The notes under the pieces: generated by a model
Database searches by the model: none
The model's input: the letters and a program-made list of their open reading frames with translations, nothing else
Told to the model about the DNA's origin: nothing
Translations under genes and position numbers: made by a program
In this document: positions 55,408 to 64,000 of the stretch, piece by piece
Layout: every line of letters starts with the position of its first letter
Numbering within the stretch: the stretch's first letter is position 1
Origin: Saprospiraceae bacterium
GTDB taxonomy: Bacteria > Bacteroidota > Bacteroidia > Chitinophagales > Saprospiraceae
Assembly (NCBI GenBank): GCA_016714895.1
Contig: JADKBV010000001.1
Span: 372,001-436,000 of the forward strand
DNA length: 64,000 bases
Direction: 5' to 3'

Positions 55408-58400
55408 AAAGTTGTTCCATCAACTCTGACACCATCAGTTGGTACCACAAAATTAGCTGAAATATTTGGAGAACAAGGATCATCATTATCAGGACCAAGG
55501 TTAAACTTGACGGTAAAATCAAAATTCCCTCCGGTATCACCAAATGAAGATATGGCAATTAAATACTGACTGCCTGGCGTAAAACCTCCTATATTACCAA
55601 AAGTGGTATTTAATCCCTGAAAACATGTTGTTGATACGGGTGACAAATTGGTACAATCTGCACCAAATTCAAAAACTCCCATAAAAGGCGTACCTGATCC
55701 TGAATATGACGTAAACGTAAAATCCATAGTTGGGGCATCGCCCGCCATACCTGGTGCCGTAAATACATACCATGACGTTTCTTCTGAATTAAAATCACAA
55801 GGTAATGTAAAACTTCCGGCAGGAAGGTTTTCAGGACAAGCGTCTATATTTGTAGTAGAAAAGTCAAGTGGAACGCACAATTCGTCAATAACGATTGGTT
55901 CTGCATCCGTACATTGGTCATTGGCAACTGCAGTATTTTGACTTTGTGAAATATTGATTGAAAACTCGCCGGCATCAGTTGTAGTAGAACCTACCTGAAC
56001 CAAATACGTTCCTGGATTCAAACAGTTAAAGGTCACTGTTCCATCACCATCACAATCTTCATTGATAGAATTGTCAGAACAAGGCTCATTTGCTGTGCCC
56101 GCACCAATATTATCAAATAAAGCTATAGAAGGATCAGCAATCGGATTTGCACCTGTTCCTGTAACTGTTATGGTAATACTATTATTCGGTGCTGAAATGG
56201 TAAATTCATACCAAAGAGTATTGGCAATGTTGGCATCACCGCACATTTCGTCATCATCCGTTGCGCAGGTATTGTCCTGATTGGATAAAGTAGAGCCATC
56301 ACTCAAAACGGTCGCTGTAAAATTGCCCCCGCAAGGGTCATCATTTGCCGGCTCAAGATTATATTTAATATCAAAATCCACATCTCCTGTATTGCCCGGA
56401 ATACCAATGGCAATATAGTATGTTGTGTTTTCATTTACATCAAGTGGGGTACCATCCGTTCCATTGCCGCTTAAACAATCTCCACCCGGAAGAATATCAC
56501 CAGGGTTTCCTGTAGGGCAAGATTCCAAAATGGAAAGTACAGCTGTTCCTGATATATTTTCTATTTCAATAGAAGTTGTACCAACAGGTGTGGTAAATTC
56601 ATACCAAACGACTGCATCATTTTGATAATCCAAAGCACATCCACCAACGGCAAAAACTTCAGGACAAGCGTTGTTTGTGGTTGTGGTCGTTACCGTGAGG
56701 AATTCACAAACCGGTGTGGCAGGAATAACCTCCGCGTCACTACAATTATCATTTGGTGGTGCTGTATTGTTTACTTCCACCTCCAAAGCAAAATCACCCG
56801 CATTGTTGGACGTGGGAGAAACAAAAATATAGTATCTGGTTCCCGGAACAGGACACTCCAAAGTAACGGATTCATCACAATCTGTACCATCTGTGTCATT
56901 CATATCTGTTCCTTGTGTACATTCAGAATAGACGAGAACTGATGGATTGGTGATGCCGTTTGCTCCGGTACCTGTAACTGTAAATACGATTTCGTTACCC
57001 GGACCGGCAAAGTCGTAGTAATACCAAACCGAAGCTTCATTTTGAGTAGCTACCGGACAATCAGCAAAATCTTCAGTTGCACAACTATTGGTCAGATTCG
57101 GGTTATTACCAAGATTTACCTGATCAGCATTAGCACATTCGTCATTGGAAGGTGGATTGGATTTTTCAGTGATCAGGATATCAAATGCACCCTGAGTACC
57201 ATTGTCACCTACGACCAGTAACCAATATTGTGTGCTGCCTGAAACAGCTACATCCATCAACTCACCGGCTGTACCACAACCGCCAGCAACTGAAGCTCCG
57301 TTACAGTTGGTAAACAAACCTATATCAGAGTTGATACCATTAACTTCAATATCAATTAATTCAGCATTGGCATCTGTTGTAAAAGTAAACCATACACCCG
57401 GTCCGTCGTCAAAAGTACATCCGCCAAAGTTTAAGGCAGGAAGTTCAGGACATGCATTTGTATTGTCTCCGTTAAATTCATTAGGAGGCGTTTCGCACAA
57501 TCCATTGGTCAAAGTCAGAAGGGTGGCCTCATCACAAGTTTCGTTTACGACACCATTGTCGGCAGTGGTCACTGCCAGGGTAAAATCCCCTTCGTCTCCA
57601 AATTCAGAACTCACCATAATCAGATACGTTGTACCCGGAATCGGGCATCGGATAGTTGCTGTCTGGTTACAATCATTTCCATCTTCGTCCATCATGATAT
57701 CACCAGCATTACAACCTTCATAAACTGCCACTATCGGGTTGGTGATAGCCGGTGCACCTGTTGGTGTCAATGTAACGGTAAATTCATCCTGAGTAGTTAC
57801 TGCAGGAAAGGTATATTCAAACCAAACCGAAGCGTCATCTTGCGCTGCTGTACAATTAGGATTTAAAATGTCTTGTGTGGCACAAAGATTGGAATGTGTT
57901 CCTGTCAATGTACCATTGGCATCTGCGCAGGCATCATTAGCAGGTCTGTCATTGTATTTAATTTCGAAATCCACTACACCTTCATTGCCGGCGATGGCAA
58001 TAGCTATATAATAAGTCGTACCACCGGTAACATTGATATCAGCAGTAGGACCTGCTCCGTTGAGACAACTACCACCTGCTATGGTCGCTGTTGGGTTACA
58101 GTTGTCAAAAATGCTAAGGTATGCACCTGCAGGTGTTATATTTTGGATATTCATTGAAGTAACGCCTACAGGGGGTGTAAATTCCATCCAAACAGTTGCA
58201 TCCGTATTATAATTGCCTCCGATACAAGCCAAACTGAAAGACTCAGGACAAGCATCAGTAGTGTTGGTAGTAACATCAAAATACACGCATGTTTCAGTAT
58301 TCGTTATATCTGTTGCTAAGGTACAAACGTCATTAATAACCCCATTATCTGAAGTAGACAAAGATATATTAAACTGCCCGTCATCACCCAAAGCACTTCC

Positions 58401-59440
58401 TACTGCTATCAGATAAGTTTGACCCGGAGTAAGACATTCCAATGTTAACGAACCATTACAATCACTATCCACTGGTACCAAACCACCACAAGTGCCACTA
58501 TAGACTTCTAAAGCCGGATCAGTAATAGGACTACCTCCGGTACCTGTAACCGTAATGGTTGCATTTTCTTGTAAAGCCGGCATGGTAAACGTATACCATA
58601 CCACATTGTCATCATTGGCAGTACAACCGGTTATATTTTCATTATCAGCACAAACGTTGCTTTGGTTGTTTAAACCCGCAGCGGTTAATAACAAGGCAGC
58701 AGAACAATCATCGTTGGATGGGATGTTCTGATCAGCTTCGACAGTTACCGTACCTGTAGGTCCTACCAAAAGATAATAGGTAGTTAAAGGATTTGTTGTA
58801 AAGTTCGTCACATTACAACCATGAGATGTCAAAGATCCGCATGTTCCTGAAAACAATTGATTTTGTCCTCCGGAGATCGTCATGGTCTGCAACTTATCAT
58901 CCGTTGTAAATGAATACCATATACCTTCTATGGCCGCTCCAAAACAAGCAGCCGCTTCCGGATCGGGACAAGCGTTGGCATTTCCCATAAAAGTGCCTTG
59001 TTCGCTACAGTCTAATTCATTATCTGCGCCAAAATTATTTAAAACCTCTGCATCTGTGCATATATCACCGTTAACAGGTGTTATTATGGACACTGTGATT
59101 TCAAATGTCCCTACATTAGAACTACATGGATCAAGCACCGTTCCGGCTTCGATAAACAACTCCGTACCAGGTGCAAAACATTGAGGTAAACTACCACTTA
59201 TGTTAGCACTGCCACAAATATTGGCGTGCACCGTAAAAAGTTGAGGATTTGCCAGCGTTCCGGCACCTTGAAGAACATCTATATCCACTTTATGAAATAA
59301 CCCGTTATTAGGGACTGTATATCTGTACCATACTCTCCCGTCAGCAGAACATACGTTCGTCAGAGCTGTGTTTGTTCCTAAAATAATACTTAGATTGTCT
59401 GCACAAACATCATTGGGAGCTGTGGGAGCAATAGTTACTG
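54180..59440 (-). repeat. Array of about 13 NDxC modules in alternating pairs (about 790-bp super-repeat)
   Basis: Modules beginning NDxCxxA occur about every 350-445 bases (near 59440, 59070, 58722, 58342, 57942, 57548, 57152, 56757, 56349, 55925, 55490, 55045 and 54640). Each has a VWYxFT strand and a TYYLxVG strand. From the third module two types alternate: one with TDACPE- and IGG-like segments, the other with an Asp-rich loop (such as DEDGNDC) followed by CPIPGTTYLI. This gives a two-module super-repeat. Confidence 0.75.
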
Positions 59441-60095
59441 CATGATTAACAAAAGGCGAAGCCAAAGCAGGACAATCGATTAAATCGTAATCTCCTACCC
59501 AGTTTCCATAGGCGTAATCGGTACCACTTGGGTCATTAAATGGAATAAATGCCGGATTGGTGGTACATGCACATGTTAATTGATGTGATCCCGGAGGCAA
59601 ATTATCCAGATCCACTGCAAAAATATCATAATTACCGTTTTCACCGGTTTGAACCATTGGCACCAGAATGGGAGGTAAACAACCCCAGTTGTTCAAACCT
59701 ATCCAGGCAATACATTCTACTGTTCCTGAACCACCCGGTCCGGTCACACCCGGTTTAAACACCTCAACAGTAACTGTCGGGCCCGGATCACCACAATCAA
59801 ATGTACCTAAATTCTGCATAGCACCTGCAGGCCACCTAACATGTTCAGGATTGGCATTAGCGCCATTGCTGGGACATGGAGCTAAAAAATTTACTGCATT
59901 ACCGCTAAACGGAATAATCAGATTATTTAAAAATGGGAATTCAATTATGCTTAGTGATAAACTATTCCTTAAGTGGAATAGATTGTTGTTGTTCATGTTG
60001 CCATTAATTTTTACTTCTTCAGAAATTCCTGAAGTTGTAAACATAAAAAAGGCACCTATGAATAAACATAAAAGTACTGAGTTAAAATGTCTCAT
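55317..60095 (-). CDS. Giant T9SS surface protein, N-terminal part (1592 residues)
   Basis: This is the first part of the giant gene. It starts at 60095 with a signal peptide (MRHFNSVLLCLFIGAFFMFTTSG). A first region of about 200 residues contains CPSNGANANPEHVRW and a cysteine-rich lead domain; then come about eleven NDxCxxA beta-sandwich modules of 115-145 residues. They resemble bacterial pre-peptidase (PPC)-like folds in strand pattern (VWYTFT, QTYLIAVGS) and each has several cysteines, probably disulfide bonded. The frame leaves the true reading at a run of six A (55384-55389, plus strand). One added base joins TTLCAGGDPFF to PDCPQTDQENVVFFEITI in the next frame. The whole gene, 47830-60095, then encodes 4088 residues. 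Confidence 0.9.
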   Translation of the reverse strand: MRHFNSVLLCLFIGAFFMFTTSGISEEVKINGNMNNNNLFHLRNSLSLSIIEFPFLNNLIIPFSGNAVNFLAPCPSNGANANPEHVRWPAGAMQNLGTFDCGDPGPTVTVEVFKPGVTGPGGSGTVECIAWIGLNNWGCLPPILVPMVQTGENGNYDIFAVDLDNLPPGSHQLTCACTTNPAFIPFNDPSGTDYAYGNWVGDYDLIDCPALASPFVNHAVTIAPTAPNDVCADNLSIILGTNTALTNVCSADGRVWYRYTVPNNGLFHKVDIDVLQGAGTLANPQLFTVHANICGSANISGSLPQCFAPGTELFIEAGTVLDPCSSNVGTFEITVSIITPVNGDICTDAEVLNNFGADNELDCSEQGTFMGNANACPDPEAAACFGAAIEGIWYSFTTDDKLQTMTISGGQNQLFSGTCGSLTSHGCNVTNFTTNPLTTYYLLVGPTGTVTVEADQNIPSNDDCSAALLLTAAGLNNQSNVCADNENITGCTANDDNVVWYTFTMPALQENATITVTGTGGSPITDPALEVYSGTCGGLVPVDSDCNGSLTLECLTPGQTYLIAVGSALGDDGQFNISLSTSDNGVINDVCTLATDITNTETCVYFDVTTNTTDACPESFSLACIGGNYNTDATVWMEFTPPVGVTSMNIQNITPAGAYLSIFDNCNPTATIAGGSCLNGAGPTADINVTGGTTYYIAIAIAGNEGVVDFEIKYNDRPANDACADANGTLTGTHSNLCATQDILNPNCTAAQDDASVWFEYTFPAVTTQDEFTVTLTPTGAPAITNPIVAVYEGCNAGDIMMDEDGNDCNQTATIRCPIPGTTYLIMVSSEFGDEGDFTLAVTTADNGVVNETCDEATLLTLTNGLCETPPNEFNGDNTNACPELPALNFGGCTFDDGPGVWFTFTTDANAELIDIEVNGINSDIGLFTNCNGASVAGGCGTAGELMDVAVSGSTQYWLLVVGDNGTQGAFDILITEKSNPPSNDECANADQVNLGNNPNLTNSCATEDFADCPVATQNEASVWYYYDFAGPGNEIVFTVTGTGANGITNPSVLVYSECTQGTDMNDTDGTDCDESVTLECPVPGTRYYIFVSPTSNNAGDFALEVEVNNTAPPNDNCSDAEVIPATPVCEFLTVTTTTTNNACPEVFAVGGCALDYQNDAVVWYEFTTPVGTTSIEIENISGTAVLSILESCPTGNPGDILPGGDCLSGNGTDGTPLDVNENTTYYIAIGIPGNTGDVDFDIKYNLEPANDDPCGGNFTATVLSDGSTLSNQDNTCATDDDEMCGDANIANTLWYEFTISAPNNSITITVTGTGANPIADPSIALFDNIGAGTANEPCSDNSINEDCDGDGTVTFNCLNPGTYLVQVGSTTTDAGEFSINISQSQNTAVANDQCTDAEPIVIDELCVPLDFSTTNIDACPENLPAGSFTLPCDFNSEETSWYVFTAPGMAGDAPTMDFTFTSYSGSGTPFMGVFEFGADCTNLSPVSTTCFQGLNTTFGNIGGFTPGSQYLIAISSFGDTGGNFDFTVKFNLGPDNDDPCSPNISANFVVPTDGVRVDGTTLCAGGDPFFRIVLRQIRKTLYFLKLPFLMV

Positions 60096-60449
60096 TGCAG
60101 AATAAAATTTGTTTAATAAGATAATATCACAATCTGTAAAAGATTGCCTGCATCTGTATTCGTAAAGAAGGGAGTCGCTTGTAAGAAGCGTTTGATTATT
60201 CGTCTATCGGGTGTAAAAATAGATATTATATTTTTATTAAGAAATTTTTTTTTATATTTTAAGAAATTAACAGTTTCTAAGTTATTAAACAAAATATTGT
60301 TAATACAATGTAAATATAGATTTTATTTCTTACTAAACAAAAATAAACAAGCAAAACAGAATTTTATTGCCCCATTCTTAAATATACAAAATTTAAAACA
60401 AATTTATCTTTCGTTATTTTTATGATAAAATATGTATATACACAAAAAA
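60096..60449 (-). other. A/T-rich leader region of the giant gene, no coding frame
   Basis: This stretch between the giant gene and the nrdA terminator has no convincing gene. On the minus strand two -7-like matches occur, TATTTTTG at 60345-60338 and TAAATTTG at 60406-60399, which would leave a leader of 230-300 bases. In such A/T-rich sequence these matches are weak evidence. Confidence 0.4.
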
Positions 60450-60478
60450 AGGCCGGACTTTTTTACAAAATCCGGCCT
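60450..60478 (-). terminator. Terminator of the nrdB-nrdA transcript
   Basis: On the minus strand AGGCCGGA and TCCGGCCT pair around a 13-base loop and are followed by seven T. It lies 26 bases past the nrdA stop. Confidence 0.85.
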
Positions 60479-60503
60479 CATGTATTGTTATTAATGTCTT
60501 TGA

Positions 60504-62885
60504 TTAACTACCGCACATCAAACAACCTTCTTCCATGGAGCAAACGGCCCCTTCCTGCAGATCCATAACTTCGTTTTCTGAAGGCATGTCGTCAGCTTTT
60601 GCCTGAATTCTTTGGTGTTCGGCATCAAGGGTAAATTTGATCGGGTCAACGGCAGCTTTGCTTCTCAGGTAGTACATACCTGTTTTCAGCCCTTTTTGCC
60701 AAGCATAAAAATGCATGGATGTAAGTTTTCCGAAATTAGGACTTTCAACAAACAGGTTAAGACTTTGACTTTGGCAAATAAAAGCTCCTCTGTCTGCGGC
60801 TTGATCGATGATTGCTTTTTGACTGATTTCGTAGACAGTTTTATATAAAGCTTTCAGTTCAGCCGGTATTTCGGGAATATTTTGAACTGAACCATTGGAT
60901 GCCATGAGTTTCTGTTTCATGTCTTCGTTCCAAAGATTGAGTCTTGTCAGGTCATTCAATAAATGTTTATTGACAATTATATATTCACCAGATAAGGTTC
61001 TTCTGGTATAAATATTTGAAGTATACGGTTCGAAACATTCGTTATTACCTAAAATCTGAGAGGTTGATGCCGTTGGCATAGGAGCAAGCAATAAACTGTT
61101 TCTCATACCTTTCTCAATCACTCTTTTTTTGAGGTTGTTCCAATCATATTTGTTTGTTGGGGTCACATTCCACATGTCAAATTGAAGGATACCTTCACTG
61201 GCCGGTGAACCTTTAAAAGTACTGTAAGCACCATCTTTTTCGGCAAGATTACAACTTTCTTCAACAGCTGAATGGTATATCGTTTCAAAAATATCTCTGT
61301 TTAGTTGTCGGGCTTCTTCGCTTTCAAAAGGGAACCCCATCTGAATGTATGCATCGGCCAATCCCTGAACGCCGATACCAATCGGTCTGTGTCTGAAATT
61401 GGAATTTTCTGCCTCTTTGATCGGATAGTAGTTAATATCTATAATCTTGTTAAGATTTCTCGTAATGACCGCTGTTACTTTATGAAGTTGTTCGAAGTCA
61501 AACGTTTTATTTTTGACATCCACAAACTTAGGTAGAGAAATAGATGCCAGATTACAAACGGCTACCTCATCCGGTGAAGTATATTCAATGATCTCTGTAC
61601 ATAAATTGCTCGATTTAATGGTGCCCAGATTTTTCTGGTTGGATTTTTCGTTACAAGCATCTTTATAAAGAATGTACGGAGTGCCGGTTTCAATTTGAGA
61701 CTCAAGGATAGCAAACCATAATTCCTGTGCATTGATGGTTTTGCGCGCTTTACCGCTGCTTTCGTACCGGGTGTACAAGGCTTCAAAATCACTGCCATAA
61801 GTATCTGCGAGTCCGGGAGCTTCATTAGGACAGAAAAGTGACCAGGTTCCATTGTCTTTAACCCTTTTCATAAATAAATCAGGTATCCACATGGCATAAA
61901 ACAAATCTCTGGCGCGCATTTCTTCCTTTCCGTGGTTTTTCTTGAGCTCAAGGAAATCAAAAACATCAGCATGCCAAGGTTCAAGATAGATGGCAAAAGC
62001 ACCTTTCCTTTTTCCCCCACCCTGATCTACATATCGGGCTGTATCGTTAAAAACTTTCAACATGGGGATGATTCCGTTGGAAGTTCCTCCTGTACCTTTG
62101 ATGTAACTACCTTTGGCGCGAACATTATGAATAGAAAGACCTATCCCTCCTGCAGACTGAGAAATTTTGGAACATCTTGCCAAAGTTTCGAAAATACCGG
62201 GAATACTGTCATCTACCATGGACAATAAAAAGCACGAAGATAGCTGAGGTTTGGGAGTACCTGCATTAAATAAAGTTGGTGTGGCATGGATAAACCACTT
62301 TTCAGACATGAGGTTATAAGTCTCAATAGCTGATGCGATATTTTCACCATGTATGCCTACAGAAGCACGCATCAACATGTGTTGGGGCCTTTCGACCACT
62401 TCGCCGTTCATGCGGAGCAAGTAGGATTTTTCAAGGGTTTTAAATCCAAAATAATCAAAACTATAGTCTCTGTCGTAAATGATCACACTATCCAGAATAT
62501 CTGCATATTTCTGGATGACTTCGTGGGTTTCTTTTCCGATGAGGCCTGCAGGCTGATTGGTTTTCGGGTCAATGTAATTATACAGTCTTTCCATGGTGGC
62601 AGAAAAAGATTTGTCTGTATTTTTGTGAAGATTGGATACTGCGATTCTGGCCGCTAATATGGCAAAATCCGGGTGTCTTGCAGCCATGGAAGCAGCTGTT
62701 TCTGCTGCCAGGTTATCCAGTTCTGTGGTTTTTACACCATCGTACAACCCCTGAATGACTCTTTTTGATATTTCAATAGAATCTACGTATTTGGTATTCA
62801 GGCCGTAACATAATTTGGTGATTCGGGCTGTGACTTTGTCGAAGCTTACTGCTTCTTTTTTGTTACTTCGTTTAATAACTTGCAT
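60504..62885 (-). CDS. nrdA: Ribonucleoside-diphosphate reductase, large subunit
   Basis: NrdA reduces ribonucleoside diphosphates to deoxy forms together with NrdB. The 793-residue protein has an N-terminal ATP-cone (about 1-90, MQVIKRSNKKEAVSFDKVTA), the catalytic barrel with QLSSCFLL (first redox Cys), NLCTEI (thiyl radical Cys and Glu) and VAVCNLASI (second redox Cys), and PTASTSQILGNNECFEPYTSN. The C-terminal tail ends CSMEEGCLMCGS, the CxxC relay to thioredoxin or glutaredoxin. It lies 56 bases downstream of nrdB on one transcript. Confidence 0.97.
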   Translation of the reverse strand: MQVIKRSNKKEAVSFDKVTARITKLCYGLNTKYVDSIEISKRVIQGLYDGVKTTELDNLAAETAASMAARHPDFAILAARIAVSNLHKNTDKSFSATMERLYNYIDPKTNQPAGLIGKETHEVIQKYADILDSVIIYDRDYSFDYFGFKTLEKSYLLRMNGEVVERPQHMLMRASVGIHGENIASAIETYNLMSEKWFIHATPTLFNAGTPKPQLSSCFLLSMVDDSIPGIFETLARCSKISQSAGGIGLSIHNVRAKGSYIKGTGGTSNGIIPMLKVFNDTARYVDQGGGKRKGAFAIYLEPWHADVFDFLELKKNHGKEEMRARDLFYAMWIPDLFMKRVKDNGTWSLFCPNEAPGLADTYGSDFEALYTRYESSGKARKTINAQELWFAILESQIETGTPYILYKDACNEKSNQKNLGTIKSSNLCTEIIEYTSPDEVAVCNLASISLPKFVDVKNKTFDFEQLHKVTAVITRNLNKIIDINYYPIKEAENSNFRHRPIGIGVQGLADAYIQMGFPFESEEARQLNRDIFETIYHSAVEESCNLAEKDGAYSTFKGSPASEGILQFDMWNVTPTNKYDWNNLKKRVIEKGMRNSLLLAPMPTASTSQILGNNECFEPYTSNIYTRRTLSGEYIIVNKHLLNDLTRLNLWNEDMKQKLMASNGSVQNIPEIPAELKALYKTVYEISQKAIIDQAADRGAFICQSQSLNLFVESPNFGKLTSMHFYAWQKGLKTGMYYLRSKAAVDPIKFTLDAEHQRIQAKADDMPSENEVMDLQEGAVCSMEEGCLMCGS

Positions 62886-62941
62886 AGAGGTACATTGTGG
62901 ATTAAAAAAATAAAACTGGTTTCAGGATGCAAGCGTGGTTA

Positions 62942-63922
62942 CTAAAAATCTTCTTCCAGAGAGAATACCTGCTTATCTTTTTCGGCCATTACGCCGGATT
63001 TCTGGTAATCTCCTACCCTTTTCTCAAAAAAGTTTGTTTTTCCTTGTAAAGAAATCATATCCATCCAAGGGAATGGATTTTCAACATTATAAATTCTTTC
63101 GTTTCCGAGCGAAACAAGTAATCTGTCAGATACAAATTCTATATATTGGCACATGAGTTCTGCATTCATTCCGATCAAAGCGACAGGTATGGCGTCCGTC
63201 ACAAACTTTTTTTCTATCTCAACCGCATCAGCGATAATCGCTCTTATGGTTTCTTTTGGCAATTTATTGACTATGTGGTCATTATATAACAAACAGGCAA
63301 AATCACAGTGCATTCCTTCGTCTCTTGAAATAAGTTCGTTGGAGAAGGTCAGTCCGGGCATCAGGCCTCTTTTTTTCAACCAGAAAATGGAGCAAAATGA
63401 TCCGGAAAAGAAAATGCCTTCAACAGCAGCAAAAGCTACCAATCTTTCAGCAAAAGAACCATTGCTGATCCATCTTAATGCCCAATCGGCTTTTTCACCG
63501 ACGCAATCAATCGTGTCGATGGCGTGAAGTAAATATTCTTTTTCTTTATTATCCTTGATATAGGTGTCAATCAACAGAGAATAGGTTTCTGAATGGATAT
63601 TTTCCATCATAATCTGAAACCCATAGAAAAATTTTGCTTCTGTATATTGAACCTCACGTACCATATTTTCTGCGAGATTTTCATTTACGATACCGTCACT
63701 GGCAGCAAAAAAAGCAAGAACATGTTTTATAAAATGTCTTTCATTATCATTCAGTTTATGTTCCCAGTCACTCATGTCCTGATTCAGGTCAATTTCTTCT
63801 GCTGTCCAAAAACTGGCCTCACACTTTTTATAAAAAGCCCATATATCACTATGTTCGATAGGAAAAAGTACAAATCGATTGGGATTTTCAATTAAAATTG
63901 GCTCAGTGGACTGGTTACTCAT
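62942..63922 (-). CDS. nrdB: Ribonucleoside-diphosphate reductase, small (radical) subunit
   Basis: NrdB holds the di-iron centre and tyrosyl radical of class Ia reductase. The 326-residue protein has the eukaryote-type R2 sequence FFAASDGIVNENL (Asp ligand), MMENIHSETYSLLID (Glu and His ligands, radical Tyr four residues after His), GIFFSGSFCSIFW and RDEGMHCDFACLLY (ligands). The radical Tyr is present, so it is the standard radical type and not an NrdB without tyrosine. It is the first gene of the nrdB-nrdA pair; the window ends 78 bases upstream of its start and I see no clear NrdR box there. Confidence 0.97.
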   Translation of the reverse strand: MSNQSTEPILIENPNRFVLFPIEHSDIWAFYKKCEASFWTAEEIDLNQDMSDWEHKLNDNERHFIKHVLAFFAASDGIVNENLAENMVREVQYTEAKFFYGFQIMMENIHSETYSLLIDTYIKDNKEKEYLLHAIDTIDCVGEKADWALRWISNGSFAERLVAFAAVEGIFFSGSFCSIFWLKKRGLMPGLTFSNELISRDEGMHCDFACLLYNDHIVNKLPKETIRAIIADAVEIEKKFVTDAIPVALIGMNAELMCQYIEFVSDRLLVSLGNERIYNVENPFPWMDMISLQGKTNFFEKRVGDYQKSGVMAEKDKQVFSLEEDF

Positions 63923-64000
63923 AATTCTTATGTTTAGGTACGGATATATGTATATATTTTATAATGTGTCAAAAGTACTTTAAAACTTGTATATGTAAAA

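Noticed and set aside
57202..57723. Plus-strand frame of 173 codons opposite the NDxC array
   Set aside because: Antisense shadow of the repeat modules; no promoter or family resemblance.
63923..64000. NrdR boxes upstream of nrdB
   Set aside because: The sequence is A/T-rich with TATATGTATATA-like text but no pair of sites matching the NrdR consensus with proper spacing.

Overview
The window looks like chromosomal DNA from a Bacteroidota bacterium, most plausibly a member of the Saprospiria/Saprospiraceae (the phylum is well supported, the family is inference). The grounds are low G+C, Bacteroidota-type promoters (TTG, about 20 bases, TAnnTTTG) in front of many genes, almost no Shine-Dalgarno sequences, type IX secretion system (T9SS) parts (PorT, a PorV-like barrel), secreted proteins ending in T9SS sorting domains, SprB-type and gliding-motility C-terminal modules, and a very large cysteine-rich surface protein. 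I see no tRNA, rRNA, CRISPR array, phage or insertion sequence.

Layout. 1-6442 (minus): a tightly packed operon for CMP-pseudaminic acid, in transcription order pseB, pseC, pseF, a Pse-associated methylase, a double GNAT acetyltransferase, pseI, then a capsule-type protein running off the left edge; no pseG is in the window. 6.6-16.2 kb: a membrane-anchored DNA/RNA endonuclease, peptidase T, a PorV-like outer-membrane protein, a broken gamma-glutamyltransferase, a large AsmA-like protein and a CorA-type transporter. 16.2-32.2 kb: housekeeping genes, namely yajC, aroK with a MarR regulator, ubiE(menG)-porT, PolX, a DUF1573 lipoprotein, two UbiA-type membrane proteins, rdgB, ilvE, a membrane TPR protein, FKBP-trmD, a prolyl oligopeptidase-M20 dipeptidase pair and rluE. 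32.3-41 kb: an envelope cluster (1033-residue TPR protein, outer-membrane barrel, TPR lipoprotein, 903-residue secreted protein with a gliding-type C-terminus), followed by ribE. 41.5-47.4 kb: a Lys-rich TPR protein, an unlisted 49-residue membrane protein, trmN6, a secreted phospholipase D-like enzyme with a T9SS tail, a glycosylasparaginase and an HU-like/SPOR protein. 47.8-60.1 kb (minus): one giant gene of about 4088 codons. 60.5-63.9 kb (minus): nrdB-nrdA, class Ia ribonucleotide reductase.

How it fits together: PorT and the PorV-like protein belong to the export route that would carry the three tailed proteins (PLD-like enzyme, 903-residue protein, giant protein) to the surface, and the Pse operon makes a nonulosonic acid that other Bacteroidota attach to surface glycans or T9SS-exported proteins. 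Peptidase T, prolyl oligopeptidase, M20 dipeptidase and gamma-glutamyltransferase suggest growth on peptides.

Caution: nine single-base frameshifts, almost all in homopolymer runs, interrupt six genes (pseB, the PorV-like gene, ggt four times, the AsmA-like gene, corA, the giant gene). In every case correcting one base per break restores one continuous family-like protein, so many of these may be sequencing errors rather than biology.
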